Below are positions 12,391 to 24,263 of a DNA stretch of 64,000 bases, piece by piece; the stretch's first letter is position 1, and every line of letters begins with the position of its first letter. Made by a program: the position numbers and the translations under genes. The notes beneath the pieces were generated by a model. That model was not told where the DNA came from, made no database searches, and was given only the letters and a program-made list of their open reading frames with translations. This DNA comes from Burhinus oedicnemus (Eukaryota; Chordata; Aves; Charadriiformes; Burhinidae): contig VFFE01007126.1 of NCBI GenBank assembly GCA_008921705.1, forward strand, positions 152,175-216,174, written 5' to 3'.

Positions 12391-14959
12391 GGTTTTCCTT
12401 CCCTCATAAAGAGGGAGAACTCCATCTCTGTCACCATGTCACTGCACGTAGCACACGTCTCTTTAACCTGCACATACAAGTGTGTGGCGGGATGCCTGTG
12501 TTCACGTGGAGCCTCACAATTGCTGCCAGACTTGGTGCAAAGGTCTTTCCAGACAGAGGCCTTTAAGATTTTATTTTGCAGGACTTCACCACCCCAAAAA
12601 GCCTGTGAACATCAGTGGGAGTTCTGCATGCTGTGTGCTTGAAGGTCAGGATTCATATAAATAAATATGAGCAAAACCAACGACCTACATACAGGCTAAG
12701 TGTTTGTCTTCAGTACGCTGGTTGAGGGGAGATGGCTGGATGAGTCCTGGATCTATGCTGTGTTTTGATCCCATGGAAATCAGAATTTGAGAGGAAAGAT
12801 ACCCAAGTTTTGTCCTAGCTCCATAACAGGAGTGAACATCTGGGCTCAAAGTAGACATTCTCTCAGGTCTTGCTGTTTAGATGTAACTGGAGTAAGCTCC
12901 ATATGAACAGTGTGATTTAAGCCACCAAATAACTTACTAATTCTGCATTTGGATTATACACTTCACTCTAATGATGAGAGCTTTCTGTCTTCTGCCAGCT
13001 AATAAATAAAGCTCCCCTACATTTAACACATTGAGTGGCTCTGAACAAGCAGTTCAGAGTCCCAAAGGATTTGAAAGCTGGCTGGAAGAATGTCCTGCCC
13101 TGCAGGACACAACCCAGCTCCTGAATGGATGCAATGCATGTTTGGCTCCCGCCAGCTCCAGGAGTTGTTTGGGGAAAAAATGATGAAGGCAATTACAAAG
13201 GATGAAATAAGAATGCCACCAAATTTCCTTTTTTTCTGACTCCAGAGAAAACTCCCAGTCTGTTTCTGTGTGTTGACATGGACACCCTATGCATGCCTGG
13301 GTCACAACAGCTTCCTCTGGATGAGGGTCTTTTCAGGACACAGATCAGAGGCCCCACAGCTCTGTCCACAGGCAGCCCCCAACTCTCCTTCCACTGCGTG
13401 AGTTTGCAGAGAGGTGCAGGAACGCAGCCTGTCCTGCAGTGGCTACCACCAGTGGGAGACTGGCCATGCTGGTACCTCATGGGGAGTGACCCAGAGGCCT
13501 CCTTCTGCTAGCTGTGAAAATCTCTGTCTGTAAGGCTTCCACCATTTCTGAGACAACTGCAAGTTTCCTCTTCAAATTATTATCTGCTCTATGTTTTTCT
13601 TGATGTTCATTTTCCTTTCCTAAGCAGCATGTTGGACTGTTGACTTCCTTTGCTTGTGAAAAATCAAATGTAGTATGTTATTGACAGACTGCTTGAAGAA
13701 ATGGTTTCAGATTAATTTTCTGTTTAACAGGGCCTCTCAGCCTTTCAAAATTCATTAATAAGGCTACTCCAACCTATTGTGTTTTCCCAGACTTAAGCTC
13801 TTTTCATTAGCTGCAAATAGTGTCAGTATATGAGTACATGAGACTTTTTGACTTTGTCCAGGATTTGGAGGGGTGGGTGAAATGGCAAGCCAGTACTACC
13901 CAGTAGCACACAACAGCCACAGACCAAGAAATCTGAGTGTATGCAGCAATATTATTTGCCTGAAGAGCCATCCTAGCACTTCCAAGAAAAACGCCTTTCA
14001 GAGCGTAGAAGAACCTAAGCAGAAGGCAAAGGGTTGAGCTATTTGGTTAACACAGCAGTGGCGGGAGACCAGGTAAATCACCAAAGCACTGGCTTCGTCA
14101 CACACATCTGTAGGCCTCCTGCTTGCTCGGTGCACTGAACACTGCACAACATCATTTGTACAACTTATTTCTGTCCAGCTGAAAAAAAAGGGACAGTTCT
14201 ACTCCTCAAGAGCTAAAATCTAGATGAACAATGCAAGAAAGCCCTTCTGAAGCCAGAACCAGAGGAGCCCTGGTAGCTAGGAGAGTTGTAATAGCCATGA
14301 GCTTTTAAGACCTGTCATATATGTATTAATATGAATTTCCACAAAGCGATCCCCCTTCCAGTTGCTACCCATCTGGTGTTTCTGGTTAACTGAGAAGGTA
14401 CAGTTGCAGCACAATCACTGAGGAAATGCAAAAAGGCCTAGATTTAAACACTGTGGGATTTTAGCTGCAACTCAGTGGAAGTCATGATTTATGCAGGATC
14501 TGTAGACTACCTCAGCTGGGTGGTGAAAGTCTTGGCCACTCCATTGCCCCAGCCAAAGAGCTCATGAAAGACCTTGGTAACAGCAGGGCATCAGTCCTCT
14601 GTGAGAGGCAGGAACCTCAGCATCCCCTGGCAGCATCTTTGTGGCACTGGATGTCTCACTGCAATAGTGGAAGAAATCCCAGATTTAGTCCCTTGCTAGG
14701 AGAGGACGTCCTTCTTCAGCAACTTGCAGAATGGCTCCAGTCCAAAGCAAAGATCTCTGTTGTACCTGAGGTCTGTTTCCAAGCTTTCCTCTGCTGCTGC
14801 AGTGATTAAAACTGGCCTTTTTGTTGCCAAACATTTAAATTATGCTATATACTCCAAAAGTGAGACACAAATCAGAAATTTTTCTTCGTTCGTCCATACT
14901 GGCATGTTCTACTGTATGCAATGGCAAGTATTTTCCATGGAATGTTTTCCCATAAAATC

Positions 14960-14983
14960 AAAAAAAAAAAAAAAAAAAAAAAA
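14960..14983. repeat. Poly-A run of 24
   Basis: A continuous A tract preceded by CATAAAATC. It might be the tail of an old retroposed sequence, but nothing recognisable lies upstream and I see no target duplication. Confidence 0.6.
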
Positions 14984-16925
14984 GAGGGAATTTGGTTACA
15001 AAGGATAATGGGCTCTGCTGCATTTTGGGAATAGCCTCAATATGGGTTGTGCATATTAAATGTAACTGTAGCATTGAAAAAGAAGAGTACATTTAACATT
15101 CTGCAGTCCAGGGCTAGCGGACAGACAAGGGAATGGCCAGGGACTAACTGACCCCAAGTGTAAGTGAATAGCTTAGGCTTTTTAATAATGTAGATGATGC
15201 TGTCAATTTTCCCAATTTTAATGCAAGTCTCAAGATTTGATTTTATTCATAAAGATCTATCTTTTGAAAACAAGCAAATACACAGCATTCTGACTTTTTT
15301 TTTTCTTCTTATGGCACTACAAAACCTTTTCCCATGAAAAGTTTAGGAATTGCTTTTATAAAAGAGTACCTGAGAAAAATTCACTTAAAAAGCAGAAGGC
15401 AGAGGAAGAAAAAAAAACCCCTCAGTTTATAACTGTCACTGTCCTGATTTTGTGGAGCTTAACTTAAACTTTCCAGCACTTAGGTCTTGCACAGGAATTT
15501 GTGCTTATTTGCAACATGTGCTTACATTTATGCATCGGAAAAGCATTGTGCTGTCCATTCCGATTTACTCAAATCTTGGCTTTGCGAGGTTGATGAAACC
15601 CAAGTGCCTGGGCTGAGGAGGCACCAGTGCTTGATACTTCCAGCCATGGCGAGGAGTGGTGACCCACACTGGTGCAGCCAAGCAGCGCTGCGACACGCAG
15701 GGCTGGGGCTGCTGCGTTCTGCACTCTGCGGTTATCACAGAGGCCTCTTAAGCCTAACTTCACATGACTTTGTAGCTGCCGTCAGCCAAGCCATCCCGTT
15801 CTCTCGCGGGAGCAACTCTTGATCGTACTCTTTAACCTCAACCCAAAAAGTCATTTCGATATTTGGCCAGAAGAGGGCAATATTACGTCACCTAAAGCAC
15901 TCAAAGGCCGCGTTAATTCCTCAGAGGCCAGAAATTCATGCTATGAAATAAAGGAGGGGGGGAAATTATGTTTTCTATCAATACAACGTGGCATTTCTGA
16001 TCCCTTTTATAACTATATTGTATTTCGCTGCTTTATATAGTTTGTGAGCATGTCCCGTTAGAGCCCTGCTCACCAGAAGACCTCTGAGCCTCCTGGCTGC
16101 AAGCCTGCTGAAGCTTCCACCTGAAGGTCTGAAGTGCGGTGATTTATCCTCAGAGAGCAGGAGTCGATTTAAAGCATATGTGTAAATATACTTGAAGAAA
16201 GGTAGAAACAAGAAAACAAATTTATTTTAGGTTTTTGAAAGTTCAGAAAAGGGAAAACAGCTGCGTAGAGGGGTTCAGCTCTCACACTGCTGCACTGGCA
16301 CCGCAGACTGCCTGTGTGTGAGACCATGGCCGTGTGCATGCAGCCAGCACAGCGTCCTCTCCATCCTCCCCGCTTTTGCTTTCTGCCTCCTCGTCTTTCT
16401 GCCCTCCATTCCCAACCAGCATGTCCTGCTGGTGTTCCTGGCACAGACTTGTGCACGCCCTGGGGGCATCTGCCTCTATTTCCCCTCTGCATCCAGTTTA
16501 AGCACTTCTAGTGGTGCCACGCTCTGCTTCTCCGTTTTCCCTGTGAACTTTAAACCTGTGGACACAGGGGGAGTTTATTGCTCTGTGCGTCTCCCTGCCC
16601 CTTCTTCTGCCTCCCTGCATCAAAGTTTTGGGAGAAATGTCTCCCTCACCCACCCTGAGGAACAGGGTCTGAGCTGCAAAACCACCCTGGGGGGTGTCCT
16701 CTTCAAGGTTTTTCTCGAACCCTCTGGGTGGTATCAATGCACCATTTTATGAGAACTGGTGGCAGCTTAGAAACTGTCTCAAGTCACTGAATTAGGCAAG
16801 TGAGTAAAGTAATTTCTATTCCTGTTCTCGGTGCTTTTCCTGTGCGATGAGGGCCAAGGGGAGGTTCCCAAGGTGGAACTGGGAGTCAGAAAGGCAGTCA
16901 AATGGCACAGATGAGCACAGACGCT

Positions 16926-17006
16926 CTGCAATATGAGGTGGAAACACCTCATATTCAGCGAACTTTTGCCAAATCTGGGGCAAGTTTCCTGGCAGACTGT
17001 GCCAGG
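16926..17006. repeat. Three adjacent hairpins in 81 bp
   Basis: Hairpin I: AATATGAGGTG (16930-16940), GAAA tetraloop, CACCTCATATT (16945-16955), an 11-bp perfect stem extended by CTG/CAG across one bulged C. Hairpin II: AACTTTTGCC (16961-16970) with GGCAAGTT (16979-16986), 8 bp with a 2-nt bulge. Hairpin III: CCTGGCA (16988-16994) with TGCCAGG (17000-17006). They lie end to end, and GAAA is a stable GNRA loop on the plus strand. No known RNA family was recognised. Confidence 0.5.
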
Positions 17007-19897
17007 GTTTCGGTCTAACATTCACCCACCATACATGATCTTTATCAAGAAGATCACCCCAGGGCAGTGCAGACAGACAGCATCCTCCAAACAATTTACT
17101 GGTTTCAGTCTGTCTATTTTTTTTCATATCAAAAAGTCAAATCTTGCACAATTTGACATTTCCTACAGAAATCTTGCTTGCTGACTAACTATAAGCAAAA
17201 TACCATGGCTAGATTCTTCTAAAAAAAGTTTCATATGACCTTTAGTTGTCCTGAATAGCAAGAGATCAAGTAGCTTACTCCTGCAAAAACACTGTACACC
17301 ACAACAGCCATGGCTTGAGTAATTAGCAGTTTGTGTGCTTCAAAGAGCTGAAAAGAGCTTTATAAACACTAAATAATGAAGCACATCAGCTCTACTGGTT
17401 AACATAGCCAAGGAAAAGGAAGGCTCAGCTGACACACCACAGAAATTCACTTCTGGAGAGCACACCATGCACCAACTGCACAGTGGTTCAAGACAAAGAC
17501 ACAAAAACACTGTCAGCCCTGAAAAATTAAGAGGGACTTTAGATAGCCCAAACACATGTAATTTGACCTAGATATTCTTTTGAATTGCTTCTTGGATTTT
17601 TAACTACTGTAAAACCAAGGACCTACTCACTCACATCCCACCAGACTGACCAAAGGAGTCATTGTGGGATCCTGGCTTACATGAAGGAGAGCTGCCTATT
17701 GTGTCACCAGCTGCCACAGCATCTCAGCAACCATACAGGGCTCTGCTAATCCGTGAGCTCTCACAAGGTCTCAGCACAGGCAATAAGGCTGCTGCCCAGA
17801 ACTTGGGAAAGCAGTGTCAGCCAACATTTCCTTAACTGTAGTACTTGTCACAGAATAATGCTACGGAATTTAAACTGTCAGTGAAGTCAGGTCACACCAT
17901 CAGCAGTTGTCCCATTGTTTCTCCAGTACTCATGGGAATGCTTTCATAAACAACAATGATGTTGCTGTATTTATGCATTCGTACCTGCATAAAAAAGGAC
18001 TCAGGCAGTGTGGGCTAGTTATAAAGCACATTAACAGAAATCAGGGCATATCCCTGGCAAGGTTTGTACTACCAGAAAACTCAAAGCAATCGCAACAAAG
18101 CCTGGTCTTACCTTCCACATGTAAGGAGGGTGTGAAAGCTCTGAACAGGAACTTGACAGCATTCTCATGGCAACACGTGTGGATTAGAGTGCCCGAGAGG
18201 CAACCTCACCTAAAAATGGTGCTGTCAGCAGCAGCACAGCAGTGTCGAGTGCTAGTCATGGCTATTGAAGGGTGAACAGTCTGCTGGTCATTCTGGTGCA
18301 CAAGCCCACACAACTCATACATCCTTCATCATTTCTCCTCTACCAAGATTTGCAGGTTCCTGGACTCATGCTGTTACTACACAGCCATATAAAAATGTTC
18401 ATTCTGTTGGTGAGAAAAAACCACATTCACCAGGCAGAGCTAGTAAGTTGTTCTCTCATTTATTTTTTACTTCCTTCTTCTTAGGAGCAGGAAGCATAAT
18501 ACAACTACGGTGTCTGTCCACCTGTCAATCCTCTCACTTCTAGTGACGTCTAATATTCTTGGTCAATTGTACTCATAACTGAGAAAGGTAAAGGTCTCAA
18601 AGATTTTACATCACTGCAGTTTGCACAAGAACTGTGGTGTGACTAGAGGGAAAAGACCCCAGCCAATGCTCCGGCAGAGGAAAGGCAGCACCCAGCAGCT
18701 CCTGACCAGGCAAAGGCACTGCTCTTCCCCAGCAGGCAGGGACTCAGTGCAGCAATAACATGGAGAAGGACACTAGTGGATGTGGAAGATTGGAAGACCT
18801 AGATCACATCTCCATTGGAAAGCAATCTTAGTGTTATTTATAAAACTTTACTATCCTCAGAGACACTGTCCTTTTCGCCTTTGACTAGTACAATTTACAC
18901 ATTTTTATGGGTTTCTTGCATTTTGCTTTCCTTATCCTGACAACCAGCACCTGAAATCTACTTTACTGGGTTTTATCTCCTAGTGCAATAAACCTCTATT
19001 AAATTTACTGGAATCACGAAAGTTAAGTTTGCCTAAAATATCTCAACTCCGACTTTCTTACTATTTTGAGGTTGGTTTGTGTCTTTATATGTATATGAGC
19101 TGGCCAGCCACATTAACACAGCCATGTCTGACCCAGCGGTACACTGAGTATTTTCAGGGCTTTGAAAGACAAAGATAACATTTTGTATATAGTGCAGATG
19201 ACTCCTTACCACTGCTAATTGCTGTTCTGGTTGGAGACACCTACATTTTCCTATCTTTCTATTTAGAGTGGAAAATCATTAGTTTTTCTCAAATGGTTCA
19301 ATGATTGTGAGTCAGCCAAAGCAAAATTCCTAACAACCCAGTGTCCTGGCCACAGCTCACTGGACTGCACAGGGCCTTGGCTGCAGTTTATTGCCATAAA
19401 ATGTGTGGCAACAGGGAGCTCCTGTGACTGCCGCTTCTGTACGTCATGATTACTCCTTAAGGCTGTGCAGTGTCCACTTGAGTGACCTGCCAAAGATTAA
19501 ATGCGAATTTCTTTGAACCTGAGACAGGGAAGCTATGGTCAGAATCTCCATACAGGAGTGTAGCTGAAAGGAAATTTGTTAACTGATAATAGATGGACTA
19601 TTATACTATAAAATATTCAGGAAAAAAAAAACATATGCAAGAAAAAAATGTCATTAAAATTCAAGTAGTTTTCTGCAAAGCTGAGATAATTTTGCAACTT
19701 CAGCAATTATAGGATGAAATCTTCAAAGCAAATTGCCCAGAATCAATGAAAATCAAGTCCTTGTTTTTCTTTTTATTTTTTCTTAACATTTTCTGCATAT
19801 GTATCAATAGAAATATAAAATTTCTGGTTTATCATGGCGTAATAGCCATGACAGCTACTAAATTATTTCACAGATTGAAAAAAATATATTTATGAGA

Positions 19898-20045
19898 GGG
19901 TCTGGTGTAGTGGTTTGTGGGAGCCAGGAAAGTACTAATTCCAATCACACAGAGCCATTGACCAATGTCTGCGGTCAGATCACTTGACCTTCTTGTTCTT
20001 CAGTCATCCTAGCTGGAAAGTGTACTAAATGCATCGCCCCTGGAA
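19898..20045 (+). repeat. Probable MIR (ancient tRNA-derived SINE) remnant
   Basis: TGTAGTGGTTTGTGGGAGCC resembles the tRNA-like A-box part of MIR. ACTAATTCCAATC lies where the B box would be, and GATCACTTGACCTTC then TTCTTCAGTCATCCTAGCTGG follow the order of the MIR core. The full order of MIR segments is kept over about 140 bp, though strongly diverged. Birds retain few MIRs, so this is an old copy. The comparison was made by eye. Confidence 0.5.
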
Positions 20046-23000
20046 AATGACAGTGTGCGTTCATGCATTAATGTGTGTTTTACCGCATATAGGATATTGC
20101 ACTTTTCCTCCCCCTTCAGTTTGTAGTTTCTGGTTTCCTAAAGTGTTAGGCAGAATCCTGTGCAACTGATGTTCTACATTTCCTAAACCTTTTATATCCT
20201 TGAAGTTTGAGAAATTAGATAGTATTAGCTTTCCTCTCTTGGATTTCTAAAGACATTTCAGGCTTGTCTTTTATCTAAATCATTTTATGGCCCATTAATT
20301 GAATAGATAATGTTTCTCAGCAAAGTCTGAAGGGTCATTTAGCATTTTCAGCATGACTACAACATGAAAAGAGTATATTTTCAGCCAGAAGAAGGCTGAA
20401 TTTTTTTTTTTACAGTTTTAACAACCAACAAGTGAGCCAGCCATTGATATCCACTGTTCTTGATAAATGTAAATATTTCCGCTGATATTTAAGCAGAAGA
20501 AATAGGTTTTTGGTTAAAATGGCACAGCCTCTAATACCATGGTTGAAAATTCTGAAAGAGCAATGGAGGCATGAACTATCGGTTTTAATAAGACAGAATA
20601 AAATCCCCCAAAGGCCTAGCCAATAACTCCCATGAAACTTTAGCTAAGTTTCCATATGCTAAGTAGTAAAATATGTGTTTTTAAAGAAAAATCTAGTTAT
20701 AATATATAATTCAACTCAAAATCAAATTTGTAAGCCAGTTTAATCTCTGCTAAAGGGCTTTGTTAATCATCCAGTTGAAAGTGCTGCTCAAGGAATCACT
20801 GCCATTAGTGGTCCGGTGGCAGAAGCAGCCTTATTGCCTTATGCTATATATGGTCACAGCAAGTCAAACAGCTAAGTCGAACTTGTAATTACTGGTAATA
20901 TTCTAAACGTTGGGCAGTATTCTAACTGGTCAGCCTAAGCTACGTTGAATCTACTGGGCCATTTTGTTGCACCACATGCCAAGCAAAAGGGAATATGCAT
21001 CCTCCTTGGGGTCCTTCTGCCATTGCAAACTGGGACCCAGTTCTGTAAGGTCTTGGAAACATGTTGAGTTGCACACAGCCCTTCCAGACCAATATGGATG
21101 GGAAGATGTTTATGTTTGGAGTCTGTAAGGCTTCTTGGCTTTTGGGGAAATAGAAGGAAAGCTAGGCCTAGAGCTTCAAAAAGGTCTGCAGGTCTAGTAT
21201 TAGACCTTTGGCTAATAATCAGACTTTCTAAAGTTAATGAGCCTGTTTACATTCCACGGTATTGCTTCTGTGGGTATTCTTTGCAATCTTGGCATAATTT
21301 GCAGTGAGTCTTTAACTTCTTAATTTTTTAGTAGCTACTTGTGTGGAGGATATTTTTTAATGAGGTTGCACTGGCGAGGAAGAAATGGAGTTGGCTATTC
21401 TTTTACAAATACCTGTAACTAATAGTTAACAGGTACTTTAAATCTTCTGTGGCCAGATTAAGCAACTACAGCCTAAGAGTTCGGCAGATTATACTCTGTT
21501 ACATAATTTTAAAATCATGAAAACTTCAAGGTGTGTTTTGAAAGACTATATACTCTCTTTGTCAATAGCAAATAACTACATTTCTAGAATTAGTCCCTAT
21601 TGTTGCAACTCAAGTAGCAGAGATCATAATTGTGTACTCACCTTACTCCTCTTTATGGTACAGTTGCTCCAGTGACTACTTCTGAATTCACACTAAGTGT
21701 TTATTAAACAGATCACTTAAAGCATTCAACTTCTATTTCACTTCCTGCCTTATCACAAAGAAACAACAGAGCAAAAGAGGGAAGAAGCATCATAATACAT
21801 GTAATGTTATTTTCTCATTCATGAGCTGCAGGTACTAATGTAGGTTTTAGATTCTTTGTGAAATGAGAACAGTAAGTCAGCAAGTTATGCCGAGAGGTAT
21901 CTGAACTGACAAAACAAAATTCCATAGACTTATGATCTTGTAGAGAGAATGAGGGAACTCAAAAGAAATAATCAGCTTTTAAAGTCATCTCTCATCATCC
22001 CTCAAGCTACTGCAGAGCCAGAAAGGAATTAAAAGAGGGCATCTACTGCACATTTGTCTTTGAGTAGCACCAACACAACAGGAGAATCTCAAAGGAGCAT
22101 TTGCCCCACACAGTTGGAAATCTTTAGTATAGTAAAAAGACTTTGAACTGGTACAAAATACCCAGAAGACTACATGTGAATTATGGCCTTATGTAGTACT
22201 TTCTACGCTGAGAAGATTACTTACCTCCCAAGGGACAAGAAAGTCTCATATTTTTGAAATATTAGTTATATGACTGCATGCTCAAATTGGAAACTGTGCA
22301 GTTCATCTTCGAACCATGAGCACACCAAAAGCACTGTCTCCCCCTTGATTCTCACTCCAGCCATAAGAGAACTTTAGTAACAAGTTATAGAAGGACAGTT
22401 TAGGTTATTGCAGCCAACAACTGCCTGAGCATAACAAGGGACAGATTCTTTGTGAATGAACTTTCAGTAGCCACCAGATTTCACGTAGGATTTAATGCCC
22501 TGGCGATGAAGGAACTCAGCATGCAATGTGAAATAAGTTAGTGCCTACGATAGTCCTTTTAGAAATGTGATTTCAACACTAATCATTGAAAAAACTGAAA
22601 GACTGACTATGTCTTAGCTTTTTAACACTATCAGTGGTCCAGTTTTCTTTCTAAGAATCCCCTGAGCATCTAAACAACACTAGGCAATAAATAACAAAGA
22701 TTTCATGTATAATGCAACATAGTATAGTACAATATTATAATAATAATAAGAAGAAGAAGTAACAAAGGTATCACAGAGTCTACACAAGGTGATGTCTGTG
22801 TGAGAAGGCATGGCTTTCTGAACATTGGCTGTGGCCAAATGCCAAGCAGGTAGATATTTCCCAAGGAGGGGAACATAAAAAGTCATAGGAAGGACTATTA
22901 TGGTGGTAGGAGGACAGTAAAAAAAGAGCATTCATGGACTTATACACCCATTGTACAAGCAGTAGAAAATGTGATGTATCTTTCTTTACTTATACTGCAT

Positions 23001-24040
23001 GATTTGGGGTAAAACTAGGATTCAGGCAGTAGAAGAAATCGCAAAAGCAGCTAAAGCAGGAGTCACTGAACATTCAGAGGCATCTTTACAGCTGTGTGCA
23101 TATTTTCACCTCTTTTTGCTCATTGGCTGCCTATTCTAATCCTCTTTCTTTCACTCCCTCATTTTCTTTTCCTCTGCTTTGCTCCCCCCAAGCCACTGTA
23201 ACTAACAATGTTTGCTGCCATCCCGCAGCTCACTGTGCTGTCTCACAATTTCCTTTTCCTCCTTGTGCACTTATCTCATCCATTTGCATTGAAAGGTCTC
23301 TGGGACAAGGGACACTCAAATATTGTGTTTTCCCAGCACCTTTAGGCCAACTCTAGTTCCTGAACTGATTTATAAAGTGCTAATCTACTCACTATAAGAA
23401 GTCACAGAGTATCTTAACTGATAGTGCTTTTAAAATAGATTATAGCCACTCACTGCTGAGTTTGAGACCAAAATAACAGAATATATCTACTTCTTGTGAC
23501 ATTCATAAGAGTAGTTGCAATGTACCTTCCAAATGCCAAAATAAAACAGGCTCTTTCTCATAATTTCTTATGTACGTGTCTCAATGGAATCCAAATTTTT
23601 TTGCAATGAGCATAGAGGACTGAAGACCTTTTGGGGAAATATTCATATTGTGAAATGAAACTCCTCTCTTTTTCATCAAGCACGTTAGTAACGTGTCCAT
23701 GTGTACTTTTTCAAGAATTCAGTAGATGATTTGTTGGTAATAAGGTAAAGGCTTGCAACTGAACATTAAATGTTTTGGTGGGAGAAAAGCTTTGAGACAA
23801 GTCAGAATCAACCTACTGAGAACTTAGAGGGAGCTTGTGGCTTCCTGGTGAACACCCAGTGAGCTCCCAGACTGGGTGGAAGCAGGAAGATCCTGCTGTA
23901 AGTAGGTGGAATTAAATTAGAGATGAGCAACAGATAAAATAGATGAGACACAAGATGAGATAAGTAATTTTAAAGAAGCAAACCCATCCCATTAAGAACG
24001 TGAAATAAAAAAATACAGGCTCAAAGACACCTTCCTTTCT
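20041..24040. other. Intergenic region without recognised genes
   Basis: AT-rich sequence with no open frame above 100 codons and no recognised mobile element. A TAATC- and CCATTAG-containing stretch near 20740-20900 is motif-rich but unremarkable. Confidence 0.6.
22735..22759. repeat. TAA/AAG trinucleotide repeat
   Basis: About four TAA units run directly into four AAG units. It is a short microsatellite with no gene nearby. Confidence 0.75.
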
Positions 24041-24099
24041 AAGGATAAGCCTATGCTGCAACCAGAATTGTGGTTGCAGCATGCATAGAGCTTTACCTT
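24041..24099. repeat. Long imperfect hairpin (inverted repeat), about 59 nt
   Basis: ATGCTGCAACCA (24053-24064) and TGGTTGCAGCAT (24071-24082) form a perfect 12-bp stem around a GAATTG loop. An alternative fold keeps TGCAACCA/TGGTTGCA and adds CTATGC/GCATAG, AAGC/GCTT and AAGG/CCTT, giving about 22 paired bases with two small bulges and a 2x2 internal loop. It could be a pre-microRNA-like transcript, the heart of a palindromic DNA transposon relic, or chance. Confidence 0.6.
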
Positions 24100-24165
24100 T
24101 AAACTAGCAAGTGCAGATGTTAATGTCCACGGAGGCCAGCAGGAGCCACCAAATACCCAGAACAG

Positions 24166-24263
24166 CACTGAGTTCACCATTCATTCATTACACCAGTGGT
24201 CAAACCTAACACAACACTGAGTTCACCATTCATTTGTTACCCCAGTGGTCTAAGCTAACACAG
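24166..24263. repeat. Tandem duplication, 49-bp period, two copies
   Basis: Copy one (24166-24214) and copy two (24215-24263) both start CACTGAGTTCACCATTCATT and share CCAGTGGTC and CTAACACA. They differ at only about six positions, so this duplication is fairly recent. Confidence 0.9.

Larger units (their letters stand above)
12391..19897. other. Intergenic region without recognised genes
   Basis: Mixed AT-rich DNA with a somewhat GC-richer patch at 15.5-15.8 kb and 16.3-16.7 kb. The 144-codon open frame at 16318-16752 has no domain or codon signature. The three-hairpin block at 16.9 kb and an A24 run at 15.0 kb are the only structures of note. Confidence 0.6.

Noticed and set aside
11653..12642. 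Plus-strand open frames of 77 to 193 codons
   Set aside because: They are antisense shadows of the CR1 fragment or run on from it; the minus strand carries the real reverse-transcriptase similarity.
16318..16752. 144-codon open frame
   Set aside because: No recognisable domain, no splice-supported context, and equally long frames overlap it on both strands.
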